Source: Planctomycetaceae bacterium (lineage in GTDB: Bacteria; Planctomycetota; Planctomycetia; Planctomycetales; Planctomycetaceae). Taken from it: DNA of 64,000 nucleotides. The position numbers were made by a program, and so were the translations under genes. The notes under the pieces are model-generated. The model saw only the letters and a list, made by a program, of their open reading frames with translations. It searched no databases and was not told where the DNA came from. Below are positions 18,014-26,280 of the stretch, one piece after another; position 1 is the stretch's first letter; each line of letters begins with the position of its first letter. Where the stretch lies: assembly GCA_024742875.1 (NCBI GenBank), contig JANSXP010000006.1, forward strand, positions 62,001 through 126,000. The letters run 5' to 3'.

Positions 18014-19078
18014 TTACGCGATTTTGATGGAGTACAGTTCCACACGGCCAAAATTCGCCGCGGATCCGTCGGACTTCACTTTGGGCTGCCCCTGAGCGCC
18101 GACCAGCAGCAGCCGAGTTCCGTCGGGCGTGAATTCAGCATGCGTGATGCGGTAGCCCGTCTTGAGTGTCGCCAGACGGTCGCCGGTCGACAGCTCAAAA
18201 AAAGCAGCATTCCAGTCACCGCCCCGCAGTCGCCCCCCCATAACAAACAGATCGTGTTCAGGATGAATGGCCAGCGTTTCCATCAGCCCTTCGCCATTGT
18301 CGCCCTTGTGGGTCTGGTCGGCGAGTCGAGGTTCCTTCTGCCAGTCCCATTTCTGCCACAGCTGTATTCCATTGCCCGCCATGGGATCTCGCATGGGCCC
18401 CATTCCGGCCAGCAGAATCTGGCGTCCGTCCGGAGTGAACTGCAGTGAGAACACGCCACCCAGATAGCAGTGACTTTTGATGATGCCCCAGCTGGTGAAT
18501 GCATCGGTTGTCCAGCCGGCCACCTGCTCACCGCTGGACGTGTTCCACACGCGGACTTCTCCCATCAGATTGCCGGCCGCGACAAACTGACTGTCCGGAC
18601 TGAATCCCACTGCCTGGACCGAAGGAACGTGGGGCAGACTGTGCAGCAGTTCGCCGGTTTCGGTCGACAGCACCCGCACGCCTGGTTCTGTTTCCGCTGC
18701 CGGCTCATAACGATAGCCGCCCGCGAGATACTGACCGGTGACCGACGCCACCAACCGGCGATCGCTGGAGATGGCCATGTCCCACGACCAGAAGTTGTGG
18801 ACATCCACCTGCCGCTGCCGCTCTCCTGAACGCACATCGATCCAGTGAAGATTGCCATCATATCCGGACGAAATGGCCGTGTGGTCATCCAGGCGCTGCA
18901 CAGAACTGACGTAGCTGGAATGCACGTCCAGCAGGTGGAACGTGCGCTGCTCCAGGTCAGCACGATAGACGCCATCCATGCAGCCGGCCACCAGGGTTCT
19001 GCCGTCTGCCAGGAGCGAAGCATCAAGAATGCCGGTGGGCAGTTTGAAATCTGTTTTTCGTTCGACGAGCAACTTCAT
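18014..19078 (-). CDS. WD40 repeat protein
   Basis: Protein of 354 residues composed of WD40-type beta-propeller blades: ASLLADGRTLVAGCMDGVYRA, SVQRLDDHTAISSGYDGNLH, AISSDRRLVASVTGQYLAGG, AVGFSPDSQFVAAGNLMG with VRVWNTSSGEQV, LQFTPDGRQILLAG, LAIHPEHDLFVMGG and AEFTPDGTRLLLVG, giving about seven blades. There is no signal peptide. It is the last gene of a minus-strand run DUF1549/DUF1553 - DUF1501 - WD40, an arrangement seen repeatedly in planctomycetes, and probably acts as a protein-interaction scaffold there. The ligand is unknown. Confidence 0.88.
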   Translation of the reverse strand: MKLLVERKTDFKLPTGILDASLLADGRTLVAGCMDGVYRADLEQRTFHLLDVHSSYVSSVQRLDDHTAISSGYDGNLHWIDVRSGERQRQVDVHNFWSWDMAISSDRRLVASVTGQYLAGGYRYEPAAETEPGVRVLSTETGELLHSLPHVPSVQAVGFSPDSQFVAAGNLMGEVRVWNTSSGEQVAGWTTDAFTSWGIIKSHCYLGGVFSLQFTPDGRQILLAGMGPMRDPMAGNGIQLWQKWDWQKEPRLADQTHKGDNGEGLMETLAIHPEHDLFVMGGRLRGGDWNAAFFELSTGDRLATLKTGYRITHAEFTPDGTRLLLVGAQGQPKVKSDGSAANFGRVELYSIKIA

Positions 19079-19200
19079 CTGTCAGATTCACCGTTGTGTC
19101 GTTGGTTTGTTTTGGTGGTGCAGTGACTGCCTCACTGTGTCTTCGTGAGATATGGCTCTGCGGCGTTACGGGGTCATAGGCGGCTGCAGAACATGAGGTT

Positions 19201-20532
19201 CTAGACCAGCAGCGAATCAATGGGGGCCGCGTCATCCTCCACCCGTCGAAAGGTGGGCAGGCCGGGCAGGTCATATTCCTCGTCCGGATCAATTCCCAGA
19301 GCCCGAAAAATGGTGGCAAACAAATTCCGATTGTCGACCTTCCCGTCAATCACTTCGGCGCCGACGGCGTCTGTGGCTCCGTGCACCACGCCACCGCGAA
19401 TGCCGCCGCCCGCCATGGCCAGACTCCACGCTTTGGGGTAATGGTCTCTTCCCCGCGCCTCGTTAATCGTGGGCGTGCGACCGAATTCGCCCATGGCGAT
19501 CACGAGCGTGTCATCCAGCAACCCGCGCAGATGCAGATCGGTCACCAGCTGGTAAAGCACATTGTCCAGTTCCGGAACCAGCATCTGATGCATTTCATGC
19601 TGGAAGACGTGATTGTCCCAGGGCATGCCGTTGGCCACCATCACAAACGTGGAGCCGTTCTCAATCAGATGCCGCGCCTGCAGAGCGTGCTGCGCGAAAG
19701 CGCCCGGGCCATAGCGCTCGCGGTCTTCCGCCGGAAGTGTGTCCAGATCGAACAGGGGAGCGCAGCTCATCAGCCCGCGCACTCGCTCAAAGGCCGCGTT
19801 GTAAGACGCGGCCGCCGCGCTTTGCTGTTCATTTTCAAACTTGCGGCTGAAGAATTTCCGCAGCGCTTCGCGGTCCGCATGATCCGCGTCGGTGAGGTTT
19901 TCCGGCCGCTGCAGATCAGGGATGGAGTATTTGCCTCCCGCGCGGACCGGGCCGTATTCGGCCCCCAGCCAGCCCGCCCAGTTGCCCGCTTTGAATCCCT
20001 TGAACTCGTTGCCTTCCGGGCAGGGATCCAGCAGCACAAACTGCGGGACCGGGCTGTCCAGGTGTCCCAGTTGCTCAGCGATGACGGAACCCAGAATGGG
20101 ACGCACAAACGGAGGCCGCGGCTTGTCTCCGCGGGTCAGCACGTCAATCCCCTGAAAGTGCTCACTCGGCTCAGTGCTCATCGAACGGACGACGGCCAGC
20201 TTGTCCATGATGGTGGCACATCGTGGCATCAGAGAACTGACCTGCACGCCCGGCAGGCAGGTGGAGATGGCCGAAAAGGGGCCGCTGGTTGCGGCGCCAG
20301 GCTTGGGATCCCACATCTCAAACTGAGAAGGCGCGCCGCACAGCCACAGCAGAATGCACTTTTTGCCATGCTGCCTGACGCCATCCGCCAGGGCCGGAAT
20401 GCCAAACAGTCCATTGTAGCTGGCCACCGAAGCGGTCGATGCGCCAAGAGCCCCCTGCAGAAACAGGCGACGATGAACCGTGTGCTCGGGACTGCCGCAA
20501 CCGGAAGACGGTGAGCGTTTGTGTTCAGACAT
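19201..20532 (-). CDS. DUF1501 domain protein with Tat signal
   Basis: Protein of 443 residues with a twin-arginine signal (HRRLFLQGALGASTASVAS, Arg21-Arg22). The mature part matches DUF1501, an alkaline-phosphatase/sulfatase-like fold: KKCILLWLCGAPSQFEMWDPK near the start, RSMSTEPSEHFQGIDVLTRG, NGMPWDNHVFQHEMH, DTLVIAMGEFGRTPTINEARGRDHYP and SLAMAGGGIRGGVVHGATD. It is thus an exported protein possibly acting on sulfated or phosphorylated compounds, although no activity is established for the family. It is 86 bp downstream of the DUF1549/DUF1553 gene, the usual partner. Confidence 0.92.
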   Translation of the reverse strand: MSEHKRSPSSGCGSPEHTVHRRLFLQGALGASTASVASYNGLFGIPALADGVRQHGKKCILLWLCGAPSQFEMWDPKPGAATSGPFSAISTCLPGVQVSSLMPRCATIMDKLAVVRSMSTEPSEHFQGIDVLTRGDKPRPPFVRPILGSVIAEQLGHLDSPVPQFVLLDPCPEGNEFKGFKAGNWAGWLGAEYGPVRAGGKYSIPDLQRPENLTDADHADREALRKFFSRKFENEQQSAAAASYNAAFERVRGLMSCAPLFDLDTLPAEDRERYGPGAFAQHALQARHLIENGSTFVMVANGMPWDNHVFQHEMHQMLVPELDNVLYQLVTDLHLRGLLDDTLVIAMGEFGRTPTINEARGRDHYPKAWSLAMAGGGIRGGVVHGATDAVGAEVIDGKVDNRNLFATIFRALGIDPDEEYDLPGLPTFRRVEDDAAPIDSLLV

Positions 20533-20618
20533 AGCACAAAGACCTGAATGGCTGCACAGGACAGCTCTAACCAGTACAAAAAGAAGAAGTCAGCAATTGT
20601 CGGTGGCGAAAATGCCGA

Positions 20619-22277
20619 TCAGTGATTGAAGCGAAATTCTGAGCTGGTCAGCATGGCCCACAGGGCCATCTTCCAGCGATGACGCACGGCGGCAGCATCT
20701 CCCTCATGCAAAAACGCGGCCAGCTGCGAATGCTCCGACTCGGTCGCCGCACGACCAAACAAACGGCGCGTCACAAGTTCCGTTTGTCGCCGGACATCGA
20801 CGTCTGCCGTCAGTTCGTCCAGCAGTCCTGTCACAGCCGCATCATTCAGATAGTCATTCACGGCCGCATTATTGGTCAAAAACAGGGCCTCTTTGACGGT
20901 CGTGACACTTTCATCCGGCAGCACGTCCGTCAGCCGATCCCGAACTTCCACCAGAAGTTGATGGTCGTTACGAAATTCCCCTGAGACGGCCTGCTGCACA
21001 GACCGCACATACTGTTCGGCCGTCAGCGGGCGATCCAGATACCACGCAAAAGTGGCCCGATCATCCACACCCGCTGGCTGGCGCGACTGCAGACGGTAGG
21101 CCCGATTGCAGGCAATCAGGCCCACCAGTCGGCGAATGTCATAGTGGCTTTGGCGAAACTCCTCGGCCAGCCAGTCGAGAAGTTCCGGGTGAGATGGCTC
21201 GTGCACACTGTCCATTTCATCAAACGGATGAACCAGCCCGCGGCCCATCATGACCGCCCACACGCGATTCACAAACGCGCGGGCGATCAGCGGATGATCG
21301 GCGACAACCTCATCGACGAATTTCTCTCGCCGCGAAAACAGGGGCACGCGATTTCCGTTGGCGTGTTCCGCAGGGCGATAAAATTCGTCTTTGTCTTCCT
21401 GTTTGGTTCCCGCCTTCGGTCGCGGCTCGTCAATCGTTTTTGCCCGAAAGAACGTCAGGTGATTGGGGTAGCTGCTGCCATCAAGCGAGGCAAACTCTGA
21501 GAAGCCGCCGATTGCCGACTCCTTCACCGACGGGCCCCACTTTGATTTCGCATTGGTGCCCCGATTGAAGAATGCCACCAGCCCCCAGTAGTGCGCCTGT
21601 TCGATTTCGTCGGCGATCATGTGATCATGACACTGCGCACATTCGATACGAATACCAAAAAACGCAGGCGCCACCGCTTCGGCGATTTCCTGTGGCTTGT
21701 TGTTGCGTTCGTACAGGAACCACACGAGTCCGCGATCCTGCTTTTGATCGGGACGCGCCAGCAGAATTTCCCGCGTGACCTGGTCCCACGGGCGATTCTC
21801 GCGAAACACACGCTCCAGGTAAACACGCCACTGACTGCTGTGCCGCTGTGCATACTTTTCTGGCGTGCCTCGCCCCATCAGTAACGTATCAAACACGTCC
21901 GTAAAGTGCTGCACATAGTCCTCGCCGTGCAGCAGCAGGTCGATGAGCTGCTGATGTTTGTCGGCACGAGTATCCGCCTCAAACGCGCGCTGTTCGGCCA
22001 CGGAAGGAATGCGTCCGGCCAGATCAAGATAGACGCGACGCGCGAACGTCGCATCATCGCACTCAGCTGCCGGCAAAATGCCCTCGGCTTCCCAGACCTG
22101 CTGCAAATGTCCGTCCACAACGGCAACGTCAGCAGGTTCCACCAGCGATGCACGTTCGTTCTGCGTGGCGATCAGTTCTTCGGTGGGCTGAGCACGCACA
22201 GGTGTCAGCACCGTCGACAACATGACAAAGAAAGTCGGCAGGGCAGGGCGGACGATGGGCAGCGGGCGGGCACACAT
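20619..22277 (-). CDS. DUF1549/DUF1553 domain exported protein
   Basis: Protein of 552 residues with a probable signal peptide (PIVRPALPTFFVMLSTVLTPVRA). The DUF1549 part contains FARRVYLDLAGRIPSVAEQ and LIDLLLHGEDYVQHFTDVF, followed by IRIECAQCHDHMIADEIEQ, in which CAQCH is a c-type-haem-like CxxCH motif common in this family. The DUF1553 part has FVDEVVADHPLIARAFVNRVW, MGRGLVHPFDEMDSVHEPSHPELLDWLAEEF and ALWAMLTSSEFRFNH at the very C-terminus, all diagnostic. The start at MCARPLPIVRP is chosen to place the signal peptide first. It forms a likely operon with DUF1501 and WD40 genes; in planctomycetes such pairs are thought to serve in use of complex polysaccharides. Confidence 0.92.
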   Translation of the reverse strand: MCARPLPIVRPALPTFFVMLSTVLTPVRAQPTEELIATQNERASLVEPADVAVVDGHLQQVWEAEGILPAAECDDATFARRVYLDLAGRIPSVAEQRAFEADTRADKHQQLIDLLLHGEDYVQHFTDVFDTLLMGRGTPEKYAQRHSSQWRVYLERVFRENRPWDQVTREILLARPDQKQDRGLVWFLYERNNKPQEIAEAVAPAFFGIRIECAQCHDHMIADEIEQAHYWGLVAFFNRGTNAKSKWGPSVKESAIGGFSEFASLDGSSYPNHLTFFRAKTIDEPRPKAGTKQEDKDEFYRPAEHANGNRVPLFSRREKFVDEVVADHPLIARAFVNRVWAVMMGRGLVHPFDEMDSVHEPSHPELLDWLAEEFRQSHYDIRRLVGLIACNRAYRLQSRQPAGVDDRATFAWYLDRPLTAEQYVRSVQQAVSGEFRNDHQLLVEVRDRLTDVLPDESVTTVKEALFLTNNAAVNDYLNDAAVTGLLDELTADVDVRRQTELVTRRLFGRAATESEHSQLAAFLHEGDAAAVRHRWKMALWAMLTSSEFRFNH

Positions 22278-22402
22278 GCAGTCAGTTCCGGGAGGGCAGG
22301 GGGAGGGACAGCAGGGGAGGGTCCGCAAGTATGCCACAGCCACGTCAACTTTGCGAGAACGAAGTCGCCCTCGTCAGGGTGTGCCGCCGGAATTCTCCTC
22401 GA

Positions 22403-23587
22403 TCAATTGCTGCGAATGACCGACGTCCCTGAAACGCGGCGCACGAATCGTTTCATCTCCAGCACGGTAATTGTGGACAGCACCCGCGACATCTCCAGCT
22501 GCGACGTGCGAATGATGTCGTCAATCGCCGTTGCAGAGGTACCGATGAGCGCCAGAATCTCTTTCTCTCTGGGATTGAGCGTCATCTCGCGGGGATCGTG
22601 GACCACGGTCTGATCAGAGGTTACGGTCGGTTTTGATAAAGGGCCAAGTTCTTCCAGAATATCATCCACACCGCGCACCAGCGTGACGCCATCACGAATC
22701 AGATCGTGACAGCCTTCGCTGCCCAGGCTGTCGACATGGCCTGGCACAGCAAACACTTCGCGGCCCTGTTCCATGGCGTGTCTGGCCGTATACAGGGCCC
22801 CCGAGTTGCGGGTGGCTTCAATCACCACCACACCCAGACTCAATCCGCTAATAATACGGTTTCGCTGTGGAAACAGTCCGGGAGACGGACGCTGATCCAG
22901 CGGAAACTCGCTGACAACGGCACCCTGTTCGACAATGTCCATCGCCAGCTCCGCATGTTCCGGCGGGTAGATCTGGCGGACCCCTGTCGCCATCACGGCA
23001 ATCGTTCTGCCACCAGCATCCAGCGCAGCGCGATGGGCGACCGCATCGATGCCCCGCGCCAGTCCGCTGATCACGCAGAATCCCGCGCGGGCCAGACCGG
23101 CGGCGAGTCGCTGCGCCTGCTTTCTGCCATACGCCGTACAGCGACGTGAGCCCACAATGCCAATCGCCAGTTCATCGCCCGCAAGGTACTCGCCGCGGAC
23201 GTACAGGACACTCGGTGCATCAGCAACTTCCTGCAGTGAGGCGGGATATTCGCCCGTCGATTTTCGTCGCAGCGATACGCCCAGCTTTTGACAATCCTGC
23301 AGTGTCTGTGCTGCACGATCATGCGACTGCCGGCTGACAAGTTGGCTGGCCACCTGCGGCCCCACACCTTTGACCGATAACAGATCCGAGACCGTTTGCT
23401 GCAGGACGGCGGTCGCAGAACCAAACTGTTGCAGCAGATTGGCCTGCAGCAGCGGCCCGACGCCGGTCGTCAGCGAGAGAGTCAGACAGTCAATGAGGTC
23501 ACGTTGGTCGTGACTTTCGGAAACAGGAATGCTGCCGGCCACAGGATCAGAGGCTGGGGCGATTTCACGGTGCGGAGGCCGGGACAT
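22403..23587 (-). CDS. dprA: DNA-processing protein DprA
   Basis: Protein of 394 residues that loads RecA on incoming single-stranded DNA during natural transformation. The N-terminal helical part carries helix-hairpin-helix-like text (LLSVKGVGPQVASQLVSRQ). The Rossmann core is typical: IVGSRRCTAYGRKQAQRLAAGL, FCVISGLARGIDAVAHRAAL, ATGVRQIYPPEH, GAVVSEFPLDQRPSPGLFPQ, RNRIISGLSLGVVVIEA and GREVFAVPGHVDSLGSEGCH. A C-terminal winged-helix (LNPREKEILALIGTSATAIDDI) completes the family. Start at MSRPPHREIAP. It is 28 bp downstream of the sixA-like gene on the same strand, so may be cotranscribed with it. Confidence 0.96.
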   Translation of the reverse strand: MSRPPHREIAPASDPVAGSIPVSESHDQRDLIDCLTLSLTTGVGPLLQANLLQQFGSATAVLQQTVSDLLSVKGVGPQVASQLVSRQSHDRAAQTLQDCQKLGVSLRRKSTGEYPASLQEVADAPSVLYVRGEYLAGDELAIGIVGSRRCTAYGRKQAQRLAAGLARAGFCVISGLARGIDAVAHRAALDAGGRTIAVMATGVRQIYPPEHAELAMDIVEQGAVVSEFPLDQRPSPGLFPQRNRIISGLSLGVVVIEATRNSGALYTARHAMEQGREVFAVPGHVDSLGSEGCHDLIRDGVTLVRGVDDILEELGPLSKPTVTSDQTVVHDPREMTLNPREKEILALIGTSATAIDDIIRTSQLEMSRVLSTITVLEMKRFVRRVSGTSVIRSN

Positions 23588-23615
23588 AGGATGCTCATCG
23601 AGGGGCGTTCAACGG

Positions 23616-24131
23616 CTAGCGAATTCTCGCTCCGCTGGACACCAGAGCGATCAGGTCAAACAGCTCGAGCAAAGATCCCGAACCGACGGACGAGCGCGAC
23701 AGTTCTGACCAGTCGTCAATGCGTACCTGAAACACGGCCGCTGTCCCAGGTGAGATCGGCACCGCTTCCTGGCTCAGAGACCAGATCAGCGAGGCAATCC
23801 CCGGGTTGTGGCCAATCATCAGCAACACATCCGTGTCGGAATCTGCCAGCTCGGCCGCAACGCGAGAGTAAGCGTCCGGCGGTGCGAGATAAAGGTCCTT
23901 CGTGACCAGAGGTTCCAAACGAGGGACATTGCTAGCTGCCAGCAGCTGTGCCGTTTCGCAGGTCCGCACTGCGGAAGAACAGATCACCTGATCGACTGGC
24001 CAGGGCTCCAGTGCCGCGGCGGTGGATTCCACCAACTGCCGACCCGCATCAGTGAGGGGGCGCTCGTGATCCGCATAGGCCGGGTTATTCGATACGGCCT
24101 GAGAGTGCCGCATCAGAATCAGCGTTTTCAT
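23616..24131 (-). CDS. sixA: SixA-like phosphohistidine phosphatase
   Basis: Small histidine-phosphatase-superfamily protein of 171 residues. The catalytic RH motif is MRHSQAVSNNP with His9, the region ERPLTDAGRQLVESTAAAL and ICSSAVRTCETAQLLA follows, and the second His lies in DTDVLLMIGHNPGIASLIW. This layout matches SixA, which dephosphorylates histidine-phosphotransfer domains or PtsH-like proteins. No signal peptide. It is six bases downstream of an unknown 166-residue gene and 28 bp upstream of dprA, all on the minus strand. The physiological target cannot be read here. Confidence 0.9.
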   Translation of the reverse strand: MKTLILMRHSQAVSNNPAYADHERPLTDAGRQLVESTAAALEPWPVDQVICSSAVRTCETAQLLAASNVPRLEPLVTKDLYLAPPDAYSRVAAELADSDTDVLLMIGHNPGIASLIWSLSQEAVPISPGTAAVFQVRIDDWSELSRSSVGSGSLLELFDLIALVSSGARIR

Positions 24132-24137
24132 GGATCG

Positions 24138-24638
24138 CTATCTTTGGTTGATTTGAGCAGAAAGAAAATCCTCGCCCAGCTCCATGATCGTGACCAGACG
24201 CTGCTGCAGTCGCTCTTCAAAGTCGTCACTGACCAGCACATGCCGACCGCGGGTCACACTGGCAGACGCCAGGACATCGGCCAAACCGGTAATACGCGTC
24301 CGCATCCGCTGTCGAAACGCGGCCAGCTCATCAGTCGTCAGGTCGTGGCGAATCAGCATGGTCTGATTCCGGTCGCGTTCACGATGCATCCGTGCCAGCG
24401 TCTGCGTCTGACTGCGGTACAGGTAACCGTCTTCCAGACCGCGCCGCAGCCGGCCGTCGGCGTCGTACTGGTAGAACGGATCCTGTTCGAAGTACACGCT
24501 CAACTGATCGCTGTCCCGGAATCCCACCGTCACCAAACAGCCGTCCAGAATGCCGCGAGGCAACCGATACTCGGCCCGATCTACCAGTACCGTGGCATCG
24601 GCAATCAGATCTTCCTTGTCGTGTTCGTGACGGGCCAT
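24138..24638 (-). CDS. Hypothetical protein upstream of sixA
   Basis: Soluble charged protein of 166 residues, not recognised. It has a beta-rich N-terminal half (LIADATVLVDRAEYRLP, LVTVGFRDSDQLSVYFEQDPFYQYDADG) and a helical, Arg-rich C-terminal half (FRQRMRTRITGLADVLASASV, DFEERLQQRLVTIMELGEDFL). The stop is only six bases before the sixA start, implying cotranscription and perhaps a linked role. The segment YQYDADGRLRRGLEDGYLYR reads like a repeat-type substrate-binding strand. No function proposed. Confidence 0.8.
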   Translation of the reverse strand: MARHEHDKEDLIADATVLVDRAEYRLPRGILDGCLVTVGFRDSDQLSVYFEQDPFYQYDADGRLRRGLEDGYLYRSQTQTLARMHRERDRNQTMLIRHDLTTDELAAFRQRMRTRITGLADVLASASVTRGRHVLVSDDFEERLQQRLVTIMELGEDFLSAQINQR

Positions 24639-24870
24639 CGCGGTTCACCGTGTGCGGTTGTCGTCAAATCCGGCGTAACCGTAAGTTTGAGTCGGATTTA
24701 AGCAAGTGCGGAACGGGAAAAACGCGGGACAAAACGTCCGCCTGGCAAAAAGGGAGTGATGGCGAACTAATGAGGTCCGCAACCTTGCTTTTTTCGCGTT
24801 ACTATTTGGAATGGTCCGCGTATTCCCCGGATCGCCCATCTCGATTCTGCCGAGCCACTCGGAGCCGCTT

Positions 24871-26208
24871 ATGACCAACGAATTCAGGGAAGATCATCAG
24901 CCACGTCGCCTGCTGGTTCAGGATGAGGCCCGGCTGAATGACGTGGAAGCCAAACATCAGCGAGTACGGGAACTGCTGGAAGAATCCGGAGCCGATGCAC
25001 TGCTGCTGCAGGACCCGGCCAACATCGCGTGGTTCACCGCCGGCGCTGACCTGTTTCGATTCGGTTCGGAAAACTCCCTCACGAGCGTCTTTGTCACACC
25101 GGAAGCGCGGCTGTTCGCGACCAACTCTGTCGACTCCGCGCAGATCTTCGAACGGGAAGTCTTTGGCCTGGGCTTTCAGCTGAAACAGCGTGAATGGTAT
25201 TTGCCGCCGGAAGAACTCATTGGTGATCTGTGCCGCGGCCGCAAAGTGATCAGTGACCGTGGCCCGCAGGGAACACGGATGGCCCGCAACAAAATTCAGG
25301 CGTGTCGCCTGCCACTGACAGAACTGGAGACTGAGCGACTGAAGACCCTCAGTCGAGTGGCCGTGCATGCGGTGGAAGCGTCCGCTCACCATGTCCGCAA
25401 AGGCATGACAGAATCTGAGGTCGCCGGTGAGGTCAGCCATCGCCTGCTGAAAAGAACGGTGGCTCCGGCCCGCATTCAGGTCTGCGCTGATGGGCGCAAC
25501 GATCGCTACCGTCACTGGACATTCAGCGAGCACCCCATCGAGAACTATGCCGTCATTTCCTGCACCGCACGGCGCTGGGGCCTGCATGTTGGCGTCACCC
25601 GCACCGTTTGCCTGGGCCAGGTCTCGGACGAACTCAAACGCGCTTACCGTCAGGCGGTTCTGATTCATGCCACCGGACTGTTCTTTTCACGCAGTGGTGA
25701 ACGGCTGGATGACGTGTGGAAAAAAGTGCAGCGTATCTACGAGAAGTTTGAGATCCCGTTTGAATGGCAGCGTGCCGATCAGGCCGATGTCATCGGCTAC
25801 GGACAGAGCGAGGGCCGCGTGACGCCGGATTCTGGTTACACGATTCCCACGCCCGCTCCGATCTTCTGGCATCCTTCGGTGGGCCCGGCCATGCTGGGGG
25901 ACACGCTGCTGTGTCGCGCAGACTCCAACGAGATGCTCAGCCAGTCCACAACATGGCCGCAGCTGGCGGTCACTGTGAAGGGGCGAACGGTGCAGTGTCC
26001 CGGCATTCTGCTGGTCAATCGCAGCACGGAAGTCACGGCTGACAGTCCGTCGGACGACAGCGAACAGCCCGTCTTCGCACCGGCCGATCATCCGGTGGAA
26101 GAGCCTCCCAGCGCGGTGGAATCTGTGTGGGAACTCGAACTGCCGCCGCTGCAGTCCGCTGTCTGGGAAGAAGATTCGCCGTTTTCTGAAGAATCCGTGC
26201 TGGAGTAG
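24871..26208 (+). CDS. M24 (creatinase/aminopeptidase P)-fold protein lacking metal ligands
   Basis: Protein of 445 residues with a creatinase N-terminal domain (RVRELLEESGADALLLQDPANIAWFTAGAD) and a pita-bread M24 domain (ETERLKTLSRVAVHAVEASA, RKGMTESEVAGEV). By position-for-position comparison with the canonical IDAGxxxxGYxSDxTRT block, the two metal Asp residues are Ser230 and Gly241 (ISCTARRWGLHVGVTRT). The HGIGH region reads IGYGQSEGRV, and the distal Glu positions are also changed ([10 protein letters not shown]). It therefore should not bind the dinuclear metal centre. The last 60 residues are acidic and Ser/Glu/Pro-rich. The start at MTNEFREDHQ is preferred to one 20 codons earlier. 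A kinase gene follows 72 bp downstream. Confidence 0.85.
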   Translation: MTNEFREDHQPRRLLVQDEARLNDVEAKHQRVRELLEESGADALLLQDPANIAWFTAGADLFRFGSENSLTSVFVTPEARLFATNSVDSAQIFEREVFGLGFQLKQREWYLPPEELIGDLCRGRKVISDRGPQGTRMARNKIQACRLPLTELETERLKTLSRVAVHAVEASAHHVRKGMTESEVAGEVSHRLLKRTVAPARIQVCADGRNDRYRHWTFSEHPIENYAVISCTARRWGLHVGVTRTVCLGQVSDELKRAYRQAVLIHATGLFFSRSGERLDDVWKKVQRIYEKFEIPFEWQRADQADVIGYGQSEGRVTPDSGYTIPTPAPIFWHPSVGPAMLGDTLLCRADSNEMLSQSTTWPQLAVTVKGRTVQCPGILLVNRSTEVTADSPSDDSEQPVFAPADHPVEEPPSAVESVWELELPPLQSAVWEEDSPFSEESVLE

Positions 26209-26280
26209 TCGACGCAGCACGACGGTCGGCGTTTTACCGATCGTGGTTTTGTATTTTCCGTCGCTTGCGTACAATCGGCC

